Source of the DNA: Butyricicoccus_A sp963588905
Lineage (GTDB): Bacteria; Bacillota; Clostridia; Oscillospirales; Butyricicoccaceae
Assembly: GCA_963588905.1 (NCBI GenBank)
Contig: CAVAJF010000037.1
Location: 1-64,000 of the forward strand
DNA length: 64,000 bases
Direction: 5' to 3'
The position numbers were made by a program, and so were the translations under genes. The notes below the pieces were generated by a model. It was not told the DNA's origin. It was given only the letters and a program-made list of their open reading frames with translations, and searched no databases. Below, piece by piece: positions 8,536 through 16,365 of this stretch. Positions within the stretch are counted from its first letter, which is position 1. The number at the start of each line of letters is the position of its first letter.

Positions 8536-9903
8536 ATGGTTGACATGATGAAAGATATGAGACCCTCCGTCATTGACAATCTATGCAATAACTTCGAGGA
8601 TCATAACCTGATCCAGCCGAAGATGTTCTCCAAATACGCAGTAAAGCGTGGTCTGCGAAATGCAGACGGCACCGGTGTGCTTGCCGGTATTACCTGCGTA
8701 TCCAATGTACATGGCTACATGGTAAACGAGGGTGAAGTAGAGCCGATTGAAGGCCGCCTGACTTACCGCGGACATAACCTGTATGATCTGCTGGACGGCT
8801 TTGATGCAGAAGACCGCTTTGGTTTCCCGGAAACCGCGTATCTGCTGCTGTGCGGCGCGCTGCCGACACAGGAACAGCTGGATGACTTTACCGAGATGCT
8901 GGCGGACGCCTGTTCCTTGCCGGACAACTTTACCGAGGACGTCATCATGCGTGCGCCGAGCCGCGACATTATGAACAAGCTGGCAGTGTCCACGCTGGCA
9001 CTGTATTCCTATGACCCGAACCCGGATGACACTAGCCTGCAAAACATCGTGCGTCAGGCCGTCAATCTGATTGCGAAGTTCCCGGTTATCATTTCTCATG
9101 CGTATCAGTCTAAGCGCCGATACTATGACAATGCATCTATGTTCCTGCATATGCCGGATCGCAATTACACAACCGCAGAAAACATTTTGAGCCTGATTCG
9201 ACCGGACGGCATGTTTACCCGCGAGGAAGCCATGCTGCTCGACCGATGCCTGATTATTCATGCAGAGCATGGCGGCGGTAACAACTCCGCTTTTGCAACC
9301 CGTGTTGTCTCGTCCTCTGCTACCGATACCTATTCTGCGATTGCTGCGGCAATCGGCTCTCTGAAGGGTCCGCGCCACGGCGGTGCCAATCTGCGCGTCT
9401 GCAAGCAGTTTGATGAAATGAAGGCAAACATCTCCAATTGGGAAGATGAAGACGAGGTACTGGAATATCTGTGCAAGATTATGCGCAAGGAAGCTGGAGA
9501 CGGCTCCGGCCTGATTTACGGTATGGGACATGCGGTCTACACGCTGTCCGACCCGCGTGCCGTTGCACTGAAAAATACCGCGCGCCCGTTGGCTGCACAG
9601 AAGGGCTTCGAGCGCGAATTTAACCTGATTGAGCTGACCGAGCGTCTGGCACCGGAGGCATTTTACCGCGTGCGCGGCGAGCACAAGATTATGTGTGCGA
9701 ATGTCGATATGTATTCTGGTCTGGTGTATGAGATGCTGGGCATTCCGCAGGAAATGTACACGCCGCTGTTTGCGACAGCACGCATTGTCGGCTGGCTGGC
9801 ACACCGCATCGAAGAGGTGACCACCGGCGGCAAGATCATCCGTCCGGCATACAAGCCGATTATTTCCCGTTCGAGTTATATTCCGATTGCCGAGCGCGGC
9901 TAA
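8536..9903 (+). CDS. Citrate synthase
   Basis: The 455-residue protein carries the citrate synthase core with EGRLTYRGHNLYDLL near the N-terminus, AEHGGGNNSAF with the active-site His of the oxaloacetate site, GPRHGGAN, and GMGHAVYTLSDPRA with the second catalytic His. It condenses acetyl-CoA and oxaloacetate to citrate. At 455 residues it is longer than the common ~370-residue bacterial form, as in several anaerobic Firmicutes. The ATG at 8536 has GAGGTG six bases upstream. No aconitase or isocitrate dehydrogenase gene is adjacent, so it probably serves glutamate synthesis through a partial TCA path. 2-methylcitrate activity cannot be excluded. Confidence 0.93.
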   Translation: MVDMMKDMRPSVIDNLCNNFEDHNLIQPKMFSKYAVKRGLRNADGTGVLAGITCVSNVHGYMVNEGEVEPIEGRLTYRGHNLYDLLDGFDAEDRFGFPETAYLLLCGALPTQEQLDDFTEMLADACSLPDNFTEDVIMRAPSRDIMNKLAVSTLALYSYDPNPDDTSLQNIVRQAVNLIAKFPVIISHAYQSKRRYYDNASMFLHMPDRNYTTAENILSLIRPDGMFTREEAMLLDRCLIIHAEHGGGNNSAFATRVVSSSATDTYSAIAAAIGSLKGPRHGGANLRVCKQFDEMKANISNWEDEDEVLEYLCKIMRKEAGDGSGLIYGMGHAVYTLSDPRAVALKNTARPLAAQKGFEREFNLIELTERLAPEAFYRVRGEHKIMCANVDMYSGLVYEMLGIPQEMYTPLFATARIVGWLAHRIEEVTTGGKIIRPAYKPIISRSSYIPIAERG

Positions 9904-9924
9904 TTGGATAAATAGAGAGAAAAA

Positions 9925-9964
9925 AAGCGTCAGAACCGGTTTTTCCGGGACTGACGCTTTTTTG
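9925..9964 (+). terminator. Terminator after citrate synthase
   Basis: Stem AAAGCGTCAG / CTGACGCTTT with an inner CCGG hairpin, followed by T-run. Confidence 0.85.
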
Positions 9965-10007
9965 TGCGCAGAGTATTTGGCTCCCTCTTACGCACCATCC
10001 AAACTCG

Positions 10008-10329
10008 TCTCTCCCTTTGGGAGAGATGTCGCGGAGCGACAGAGAGGGATGGCTCCCTCGTGAGGGAGCTGTCTTGCCGTCTCGCGGCAAGACTGAGGGA
10101 GTAACCAGCTAGCCCTGACGAATCAGGGTAACTCTGATACGAACTTGTGGGCTTAGCCCTCTTAGTCATTTGCTTTGCAAATGCCAGCTCTCCCAAGGGG
10201 AGAGCCAAGAAGCCGGTGCGAGCTGTACAATTGACGAATTAAGGGCAGCCTAAATTCAGACTTGCTCGTGTGCTGCTCCTTCCGTCACGGCTTGCGCCGT
10301 GCCACCTTCCTCAGAGAGGAAGGCTTTTG
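10008..10329. repeat. Palindromic repeat cluster A (four hairpin modules)
   Basis: Gene-free stretch built of four different hairpin modules: M1 (10008-10048, CTCTCCCTTTGGGAGAG plus a TGTCGC/GCGACA hairpin), M2 (10053-10101, CTCCCTCGTGAGGGAG plus a CTTGCCG/CGGCAAG hairpin), M3 (10156-10205, CATTTGC/GCAAATG plus a GCTCTCCC/GGGAGAGC hairpin) and M4 (10272-10324, CACGGC/GCCGTG plus CCTTCCTC/GAGGAAGG). Modules and even the short spacers recur at 37772-38082, 44003-44317 and 55741-56220. No coding potential is seen. Confidence 0.85.
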
Positions 10330-10341
10330 GCAGAGCGGACG

Positions 10342-10551
10342 TTATTTTTTCTTCATCATGCGGTCAAGCCGTTCTTGCAGCTTGGCGCGGCGGGATTGTG
10401 CGGCGGCGCGGTCGATGGAGACAATCGCGCCGTTTTCCAGCTCGACAAAATCTCCGTCCTGTAGGCCATCCGGTGCGGGGACGTCTATCATGCCGGATTG
10501 AGTTTCTACAACGGCAATTCCGTTTTCAATGCGGTCAACGATACCTTTCAC
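10342..10551 (-). CDS. DUF3006 family small protein
   Basis: A 69-residue soluble protein starting at GTG that overlaps the stop of the upstream MBL gene (GTGA), so it is probably translated by coupling. The sequence KGIVDRIENGIAVVE followed by DG...GDFVELENG fits DUF3006, a small beta-rich domain commonly encoded next to ComEC-like or MBL proteins in Firmicutes. The C-terminus is very basic (RRAKLQERLDRMMKKK). The function is unknown; the recurring pairing suggests a partner or regulator of the MBL protein. Confidence 0.75.
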   Translation of the reverse strand: MKGIVDRIENGIAVVETQSGMIDVPAPDGLQDGDFVELENGAIVSIDRAAAQSRRAKLQERLDRMMKKK

Positions 10552-11456
10552 GCGGCAAGACTCACCTTTCCGTTTTTCAGCTGCAGAACAACGGTTCCGT
10601 CTTTGGCTGTCTCGTAAATTTTCGTGCCGAGCGGCTCCAGATAGTCAAATACCTCGTTGTTTGGCAGACCATAGGAATTTCCGTCCGCATAAGAGATGAC
10701 GGCGTAAGAAGGAGAAACAGCCTGAATAAAGTCCTTGGACGATGCCGTGCGTGAGCCGTGATGGGCAACTTTGAGTACATCGCAGGGGAGCAAATTCGGT
10801 ACATTGCGCAGCATATCCTTCTCGACAGCGGCGGTTGTGTCGCCGGTAAACAGCGCACTGCATCCGTTGGCATCCAAGCGACAGACCAGAGACCACGTGT
10901 TCGGATCACTCTTGCTGTACGTGTCTGCACTGTCCGGACCCGGCGCGAGCACGGTCAGTTTTGCTCCGCTGTCTCCAATCGGAATGACGTCACCGATGTC
11001 AGGGAACTGTGGCTGAATGCCCTCGTTGTCGATGGCGTCCAGCAATTTTTCGTAAATATCCGTGTCCATTGCTTCGTCGGACATATAAATCGCATCGACT
11101 TGGAAGGCATCAAACACGCTGACGAGACCGCCGATGTGGTCTTCGTGCGGATGCGTGGCAATCACAGCATCCAGTTCTGCGATGCCCTGCCGCGAAAGAT
11201 AGTCAACGACCGTGCTTCCGGCGGAAGCCTTGCCGCCGTCAATGAGAACCGCATCGTCTCCACAGACAATGAGTTCCGCATCGCCCTGTCCGACATTGAT
11301 GAAATGCAGGCTGGTTGCTTCGTCAGAGGATGTGCTGGAAAGAGAATCGGAGATTCCCTCGCTGGGGTGCATAGCAGGCAAAAATTCTTTGCTGAATGCA
11401 AACGCAAACAGCACCATGGCCATAATCACCCATAAAAAATTATGTCGTTTCTTCAT
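10548..11456 (-). CDS. Secreted or anchored MBL-fold hydrolase (ComEC C-terminal-like)
   Basis: The 302-residue protein has an N-terminal membrane anchor or signal peptide (HNFLWVIMAMVLFAFAF), then a metallo-beta-lactamase domain with HFINVGQGDAELI, the metal-binding HPHEDHIGG, FTGDT and KVAHHGSRTA. This is the stand-alone form of the C-terminal hydrolase domain of the ComEC DNA-uptake channel; such proteins are often predicted extracellular nucleases or phosphodiesterases, but activity is unproven. ATG at 11456 has AGAGGGG upstream. It forms a two-gene operon with the DUF3006 protein. Confidence 0.83.
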   Translation of the reverse strand: MKKRHNFLWVIMAMVLFAFAFSKEFLPAMHPSEGISDSLSSTSSDEATSLHFINVGQGDAELIVCGDDAVLIDGGKASAGSTVVDYLSRQGIAELDAVIATHPHEDHIGGLVSVFDAFQVDAIYMSDEAMDTDIYEKLLDAIDNEGIQPQFPDIGDVIPIGDSGAKLTVLAPGPDSADTYSKSDPNTWSLVCRLDANGCSALFTGDTTAAVEKDMLRNVPNLLPCDVLKVAHHGSRTASSKDFIQAVSPSYAVISYADGNSYGLPNNEVFDYLEPLGTKIYETAKDGTVVLQLKNGKVSLAA

Positions 11457-11642
11457 AAAATCCCCTCTTTTGTCGCAAATCGTTATTATTAGTATACCAG
11501 CAAATGCATATAGATGCAAACCATAGGATCAATGCAACCAGCAGGTGCGCTGTTGCCGCGTCAACATGGTGGTATGCGCACGGAGAATATGCTATAGTGA
11601 AGATGACAAAAAGAGAAAACGTATCGAGAGGAGGCTGGTGAT

Positions 11643-12116
11643 ATGAAAGAGTTGGGAGCAAGACTGCAAAAGCTGCGCCGACAGGCGGGCATGTCGCAGC
11701 AGGAATTGGCAGATCAGCTGCATGTATCGCGCCAATCCATTTCCAAGTGGGAATTGGGAACAGCCACACCAGATTTAGATAACCTCGTTCGGCTCAGCAA
11801 GCTGTTTGGCGTCTCGCTGGACGAGTTGGTTCTAGGAAGAACGGAGAAACCGCAAGAAGCTTCGCAACAACCTGCGCAGCCTGTGGAAGATTTAAAAACA
11901 AAACGGATGAAACGGATGCGTTTGTGTTTGATTGCCGGTGTGCTCTGTCTGATACTGGCATTTGCGCTGTTGCCGCTGCATCAGCTGTTCGACCGGCACA
12001 TGCTGGGAAACTGGTATACGAGTGTTTGGCAGTATCTGTCAACTGTGCCGCACAATATCCTGCTGCTTGCCGGAGCCGGATGTTTGCTTGCTGCATACTG
12101 GAACAAGCGCGCATAA
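11643..12116 (+). CDS. XRE-family regulator with C-terminal membrane segments
   Basis: The 157-residue protein has an N-terminal helix-turn-helix (residues 1-65; MSQQELADQLHVSRQSISKWELG, DNLVRLSKLFGVSLDELV) followed by a basic linker and two hydrophobic segments (LCLIAGVLCLILAFALLPL and HNILLLAGAGCLLAAYW). Membrane-tethered XRE regulators are common in Clostridia and may sense envelope state. GAGGAGG lies before the ATG. The target genes are unknown; it has no convincing operon partner. Confidence 0.82.
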   Translation: MKELGARLQKLRRQAGMSQQELADQLHVSRQSISKWELGTATPDLDNLVRLSKLFGVSLDELVLGRTEKPQEASQQPAQPVEDLKTKRMKRMRLCLIAGVLCLILAFALLPLHQLFDRHMLGNWYTSVWQYLSTVPHNILLLAGAGCLLAAYWNKRA

Positions 12117-12132
12117 GATTTTCTCTCGTCCA

Positions 12133-12162
12133 TTGACAAACTCCGACTGACTAGGGTACAAT
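12133..12162 (+). promoter_or_regulatory. sigma-A promoter of the flavodiiron gene
   Basis: Consensus TTGACA (12133-12138), 18-base spacer, TACAAT (12157-12162), about 45 bases before the RBS. Confidence 0.65.
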
Positions 12163-12173
12163 GAGAACAGAAA

Positions 12174-12196
12174 ATAAGAATCATTCGCAATCTTAT
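12174..12196 (+). promoter_or_regulatory. Candidate operator in the flavodiiron leader
   Basis: Inverted repeat ATAAGA (12174-12179) / TCTTAT (12191-12196) around a GAATCATTCGCAATC core, located from about +5 to +28 of the predicted transcript. The position and AT-rich dyad suit a repressor site, for example a Fur/PerR-like or redox regulator, but it fits no consensus exactly. Confidence 0.35.
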
Positions 12197-12213
12197 ACTA
12201 GGAGGAGATTACA

Positions 12214-13377
12214 ATGGCATTTCGTAAGGTAACGGACAGCATTCTGTATGTCGGCGTCAATGACCATCAGGTAGACCTGTTCGAGGGTCAGTATGTGGTG
12301 CCGAACGGCATGGCATACAATTCCTATGTGATTCTGGACGATAAGATCGCTGTCATGGATACAGTAGACATCAACTTCGCACAGGAGTGGCTGGGCAATA
12401 TCGCTGAGGCACTGGACGGCAAGAAGCCGACCTATCTGGTTGTTCAGCACATGGAGCCGGATCATTCGGCAAGCATTGCAGAGTTCCTGAAGGTTTATCC
12501 GGACACCATCGTTGTCGGCAACGCAAAGACCTTTGTCATGATGCAGCAGTTCTTTGGTGCAGACGTTGCGCCGAACCGCGAAGTTGTTGCCAATAAGGGC
12601 ACGCTGGAGCTGGGCAGCCATACGCTGACCTTTGTTTTCGCTCCGATGGTACACTGGCCGGAAGTTATGGTCACGTATGATTCTACCGATAAGGTGCTGT
12701 TCTCCGCTGATGGCTTCGGCAAGTTCGGCGCGCTGGACGTAGAAGAGGATTGGGACTGCGAGGCACGCCGCTACTATATCGGCATTGTGGGCAAGTACGG
12801 CGCACAGGTACAGGCCCTGCTCAAGGTGGCAGCAACGCTGGATATTCAGATTATCTGCCCGCTGCACGGTCCGGTGCTGACGGAAAATCTGGGTCATTAC
12901 ATCGAGAAGTATGACATTTGGTCCTCTTACAAGGTTGAGTCGGAAGGCGTCATGATTGCGTATGCATCGGTTTACGGCAACACCAAGAAGGCAGCAGAGA
13001 AGCTGGCAGAGACCCTGAAGGCAAAGGGCTGCCCGAAGGTTGTTCTGACCGATCTGGCGCGCAGCGACATGGCAGAAAACATCGAGGATGCATTCCGCTA
13101 TGGCAAGCTGGTACTGGCTTCGCTGACCTACAACGGCGATGTGTTCCCGTTCATGCACACCTTCCTGCACGGTCTGACCGAGAGAAGCTACCAGAACCGC
13201 ACGATTGGTATCATTGAAAACGGTACCTGGGCACCGACTGCAGGCCGTGTCATCAAGTCCGCGTTCGAGAAGAGCAAGAACATCACTTGGCTGGATACGA
13301 CAGTTACCATCAAGTCCGCAATGAATGCCGAAAACGAGGCACAGATTGAGGCAATGGCTGACGAGCTGATGAAGTAA
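12214..13377 (+). CDS. fprA: Flavodiiron protein (A-type flavoprotein)
   Basis: The 387-residue protein has an N-terminal MBL-like diiron domain with ligands H79, E81, D83 and H84 (HMEPDHS), further His and Asp ligands near HWPEV, FSADGFG and CPLHGP, and a C-terminal flavodoxin domain from about residue 250 (MIAYASVYGNTKKAA) that binds FMN. Such proteins reduce O2 to water or NO to N2O in anaerobes. No rubredoxin gene is adjacent. AGGAGG precedes the ATG. Leader dyad at 12174-12196 may confer redox control. Which gas is the physiological substrate cannot be read from sequence. Confidence 0.92.
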   Translation: MAFRKVTDSILYVGVNDHQVDLFEGQYVVPNGMAYNSYVILDDKIAVMDTVDINFAQEWLGNIAEALDGKKPTYLVVQHMEPDHSASIAEFLKVYPDTIVVGNAKTFVMMQQFFGADVAPNREVVANKGTLELGSHTLTFVFAPMVHWPEVMVTYDSTDKVLFSADGFGKFGALDVEEDWDCEARRYYIGIVGKYGAQVQALLKVAATLDIQIICPLHGPVLTENLGHYIEKYDIWSSYKVESEGVMIAYASVYGNTKKAAEKLAETLKAKGCPKVVLTDLARSDMAENIEDAFRYGKLVLASLTYNGDVFPFMHTFLHGLTERSYQNRTIGIIENGTWAPTAGRVIKSAFEKSKNITWLDTTVTIKSAMNAENEAQIEAMADELMK

Positions 13378-13393
13378 GTTTTTTATAGGAAAG

Positions 13394-13437
13394 AAAGCCG
13401 GAAATCAGAGAGCTTCTCTGGATTTCCGGCTTTTTTT
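13394..13437 (+). terminator. Terminator after the flavodiiron gene
   Basis: Stem AGCCGGAAATC / GATTTCCGGCT with an inner AGAGA/TCTCT hairpin and a run of seven T. Confidence 0.85.
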
Positions 13438-13451
13438 GGTCATTCCCGCCA

Positions 13452-13480
13452 TTGTTCCGACAATACGGCAATGGTATAAT
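13452..13480 (+). promoter_or_regulatory. sigma-A promoter of the substrate-binding protein gene
   Basis: TTGTTC (13452-13457), 17-base spacer, consensus TATAAT (13475-13480), 41 bases before the start codon. Confidence 0.6.
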
Positions 13481-13520
13481 AAGCTATTATCACTTCATGC
13501 ACAGAAAGGGGGAAAGCCGC

Positions 13521-14531
13521 ATGAAGACAGGGAAAAAATGGATTCGAATGGCCTGCCTGCTGCTGTGCACGGCACTGTTTTGCTGCTCATGCGGCGCAAC
13601 AGACCCCATTGTCGGCTCCGGCGGGACACAGATCAATATGCCGTATATCGGCATCGTGCTCAAATCCACAGACAATCCGTATTTTGCCCTGATTAAGGCG
13701 GGCGCAGAATATGAGGCGGATCAAATCGGTGCGCAGGTTGTCATTGCTGCGCCGGATAAAGAAGACAATGTCAAAGAGCAGGAGGAATTGATAGAAAGCA
13801 TGTCCAAGCTGTCCGTTGATGTCATGATCGTCTCACCGAGCAATGAGAAGAGCATTACAGAACAGCTGAAAAAGGCAAAAAATAAAGGAAAATACATCCT
13901 GGCCGTGGATACGTCTTCGGATTTCGATGGCTGTGACGGATATATCGGCACCGATCAATACGATGCGGCACGTAAGCAGGGGACATATGCTGCCAAGCTG
14001 GTAGCGGAGGATGAGGACGCCAAGGCGGTGATTCTGCGCGGGGCGGACGGGGACAAGACGCATATGCTGCGGGAATATGGCCTTGAGGATGGCTTGAGAG
14101 CTGGTGGTGTGTCGGTTGCCTCTGTGGAATATGGCGACTGCCAAGAGGACAAAGCAGAAGACATCATGGAAGACCTGCTTGAAAAGGACAAAAAGACCAA
14201 AGAGATTCGCCTTGTCTGCACGACATCGGATAGTATGGCGGTCGGCGCGCAGCGCGCCATTGCCGAATCGCACAGGGACGATATTCACATCGTGTCGTTT
14301 GACGGCATGATTGATGCTTCGGAGCTGGTGCGTGTCGGAGAGATCGACGCGGCATTTGCGCAGGAGCCGTTTGAAATGGGAAAACAATGCGTGGATTATG
14401 CTGTGAAGCTATACAACGGAGAATCGACGGGAGAATCCGTGCACACGGATGTCGAGCTGATTACCGCTGACAATGCGGAAGCACATATCAGTGAACTGCA
14501 GCGCGAGCTGGATCACTGGGACGGAAAGTAA
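13521..14531 (+). CDS. Sugar ABC-type substrate-binding lipoprotein (RbsB-like), orphan
   Basis: The 336-residue protein has a short signal peptide with a Cys-rich lipobox region (LLLCTALFCCSCG) and a periplasmic-binding-protein fold of the ribose/galactose class: YIGIVLKSTDNPYFALIKAGAEYEA at the start, VMIVSPSNEKSI, and TSDSMAVGAQRAI in the second lobe. It probably binds a sugar or polyol at the outer membrane face of the cytoplasmic membrane. No permease or ATPase gene lies nearby; it sits alone between a promoter and a terminator, so it may feed a distant transporter or act as a sensor. AAGGGGG precedes the ATG at 13521. Confidence 0.83.
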   Translation: MKTGKKWIRMACLLLCTALFCCSCGATDPIVGSGGTQINMPYIGIVLKSTDNPYFALIKAGAEYEADQIGAQVVIAAPDKEDNVKEQEELIESMSKLSVDVMIVSPSNEKSITEQLKKAKNKGKYILAVDTSSDFDGCDGYIGTDQYDAARKQGTYAAKLVAEDEDAKAVILRGADGDKTHMLREYGLEDGLRAGGVSVASVEYGDCQEDKAEDIMEDLLEKDKKTKEIRLVCTTSDSMAVGAQRAIAESHRDDIHIVSFDGMIDASELVRVGEIDAAFAQEPFEMGKQCVDYAVKLYNGESTGESVHTDVELITADNAEAHISELQRELDHWDGK

Positions 14532-14580
14532 AAACCAGCTGATTGGATGACGGAAAACCGTTTCCAACAGCTGGTTTTGT
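14531..14580. terminator. Bidirectional terminator between convergent genes
   Basis: Stem AAAACCAGCTG / CAGCTGGTTTT enclosing an AACGG/CCGTT-type inner repeat, with A-run and T-run on both sides; it can end transcription from the binding-protein gene (+) and from the lepA-to-PFL operon (-). Confidence 0.75.
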
Positions 14581-14581
14581 T

Positions 14582-14674
14582 TTATTTCTTTTTGCCGATC
14601 AGTCCAAGCAGCCCCATCATACCGATCATGCCACAGGCGAAACCGGCGCGGAACCGCCGAAATAGACGGCGCAT
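14582..14674 (-). CDS. Small basic membrane peptide downstream of the PFL protein
   Basis: A 30-residue open frame whose ATG overlaps the stop codon of the PFL gene by one base (TGATG) and whose stop lies directly before the terminator. The peptide is Arg-rich at the N-terminus (MRRLFRRFRAG), has a Gly/Met/Leu hydrophobic run, and ends GKKK, so it could be a single-span membrane peptide. Coupled start, operon position and composition support translation, but no homologue is recognised, and a chance frame is possible. Confidence 0.4.
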   Translation of the reverse strand: MRRLFRRFRAGFACGMIGMMGLLGLIGKKK

Positions 14675-16035
14675 CAGTTTTTCAGCGAGTGCATCGGAGC
14701 CGGAATTCGTCCGCCGCGGTGAATAAACCGCGCAGAAGAGAACGGATGTACCTCCATAACCGGTGCCGAGCCGAGCAGACCGCCAAATTCCAAATCTTCG
14801 CCGACCTTCTTGCCGATGGCCGGAATGACGCGAACGGCGGTGGTCTTGTTGTTGACGACACCAATGGCAGCTTCGTCTGCGATGATAGCGGAAATCGTCT
14901 CCGCAGAGGTGTCGCCCGGAATAGCGATCATATCCAGACCGACGGAGCAAACAGCGGTCATGGCTTCCAGCTTGTCCAGATGCAGGCTGCCTGCGTTGAC
15001 TGCGTGAATCATGCCTTCGTCCTCCGATACCGGAATAAACGCACCGGACAGGCCACCGACAGCGGCGGATGCCATGACGCCGCCCTTCTTGACCGCATCG
15101 TTGAGCATGGCGAGAATCGCCGTCGTGCCGTGCGTGCCGCAGCACTCCAGGCCGACCTCTTCCAGAATGCGGGCAACCGAGTCACCGACTGCCGGTGTCG
15201 GAGCCAGAGACAGGTCAACAATGCCGAACGGAACGTTCAGGCGCTCGGACGCGATGGAACCGACGAGCTGACCCATACGGGTGATCTTAAACGCAGTTTT
15301 CTTGATAATATCTGCGATTTCGTTCATCGAGCACTCCTCACCGGCGCGTTGGATAGCCGAATGCACAACGCCCGGGCCGGATACGCCGACGTTGAGCACG
15401 CAGTCCGCCTCGCCGACACCGTGGAATGCACCTGCCATAAACGGATTGTCCTCTACCGCGTTGGCAAAGACAACCAGCTTGCCTGCGCCGATGCACTGAC
15501 GGTCAGCGGTCAGCTCTGCGGTCTGACGGATGACCTCACCCATCATGCGGATGGCGTCCAGGTTTGTGCCTGCCTTGGTCGAAGCGACGTTGACCGAAGA
15601 ACATACCAGATCTGTCGTTGCCAGTGCTTCCGGAATCGAACGGATCAGAATTTCATCGCCCTTGGCGAAGCCCTTCTGTACGAGCGCGGAGAAGCCGCCG
15701 ACAAAGTTGACACCGCAGGCAGCCGCTGCGCGATCCAGCGTCTGTGCGAGCGGCACATAGGACGTTGCGTCGGTCGCTGCGCCGATCATTGCCATTGGGG
15801 TGACAGAAATACGCTTGTGAATGATCGGAATGCCCAGTTCGGCTTCAATCTGTTCGCCGGTTTCTACCAGATGCTCTGCCTTGCGGGTAATCTTGTCGTA
15901 TACCTTGTCGCAGGTGGTGTTGATGTCGCCGGTGATGCAGTCGAGCAGGGAGATACCCATCGTGATGGTACGAATATCCAGATGCTCGTCCTCGATCATT
16001 TTAATGGTTTCTAAAATATCAAAGCTATTTAACAT
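14674..16035 (-). CDS. PFL family protein (UPF0210, DUF711)
   Basis: The 453-residue protein matches the UPF0210/DUF711 family along its length: it starts MLNSFDILETIKMIEDEHLDIRTITMGISL and has the GPGVVHSAI and GLSGAFIPVSEDEGM segments. The name PFL reflects a structural resemblance to pyruvate formate-lyase-like folds; the activity is unknown. It is nearly always encoded next to an ACT-domain protein of UPF0237, as here (14-base gap), so the two probably act together, perhaps with amino-acid regulation. It is in the lepA-hemW operon. Confidence 0.88.
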   Translation of the reverse strand: MLNSFDILETIKMIEDEHLDIRTITMGISLLDCITGDINTTCDKVYDKITRKAEHLVETGEQIEAELGIPIIHKRISVTPMAMIGAATDATSYVPLAQTLDRAAAACGVNFVGGFSALVQKGFAKGDEILIRSIPEALATTDLVCSSVNVASTKAGTNLDAIRMMGEVIRQTAELTADRQCIGAGKLVVFANAVEDNPFMAGAFHGVGEADCVLNVGVSGPGVVHSAIQRAGEECSMNEIADIIKKTAFKITRMGQLVGSIASERLNVPFGIVDLSLAPTPAVGDSVARILEEVGLECCGTHGTTAILAMLNDAVKKGGVMASAAVGGLSGAFIPVSEDEGMIHAVNAGSLHLDKLEAMTAVCSVGLDMIAIPGDTSAETISAIIADEAAIGVVNNKTTAVRVIPAIGKKVGEDLEFGGLLGSAPVMEVHPFSSARFIHRGGRIPAPMHSLKN

Positions 16036-16049
16036 GGGATATGCTCTCC

Positions 16050-16322
16050 TTAAATGCGATGCATCGCGTTGAAAATGTCCTCATGCATCAAATGCACCTT
16101 CATGCCAAGCTCTACGCCTGCGGCTTCCAGCTGAGCGGTCAGCGACGGGAAGCTGATGTCGCAGCCCTCCAGCTCAACCAGCATAATCATGGCGAACAGA
16201 TCGCCGCCCATGATGTTCTGGCGCACGTCCACGATGTTGACGTTGTGTTCAAACAGAGTGTTGGAAATCTTGGCAATTACGCCGGTGCGATCCTTGCCAG
16301 CTACAGTTAACATTGCACGCAT
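16050..16322 (-). CDS. ACT-domain protein (UPF0237)
   Basis: A 90-residue stand-alone ACT domain: RAMLTVAGKDRTGVIAKIS, then LFEHNVNIVDVRQNIMGGDLFAMIMLVEL, and a second helix-strand unit. ACT domains bind amino acids and regulate partner enzymes; this UPF0237 type is the conserved neighbour of UPF0210 proteins. ATG at 16322 has GGAGG (16334-16330) at good spacing. It lies 43 bases after hemW with no terminator between, so it is probably co-transcribed. Confidence 0.87.
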   Translation of the reverse strand: MRAMLTVAGKDRTGVIAKISNTLFEHNVNIVDVRQNIMGGDLFAMIMLVELEGCDISFPSLTAQLEAAGVELGMKVHLMHEDIFNAMHRI

Positions 16323-16365
16323 GTGTTTTCCTCCTAAAATTTGGGTGATGGGAAAGTGTTTTGTA

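Noticed and set aside
8581..9804. Long minus-strand open frame opposite citrate synthase
   Set aside because: The plus strand clearly encodes citrate synthase; the opposite frame is open only because of its codon bias and resembles no known protein.
10008..10329. CRISPR array
   Set aside because: The repeats are different palindromes of unequal length and the spacers are conserved between clusters; no cas genes are present.
14689..16014. Plus-strand open frame opposite the PFL protein
   Set aside because: Composition is Arg/His/Cys-rich mirror sequence; UPF0210 on the minus strand explains the region.
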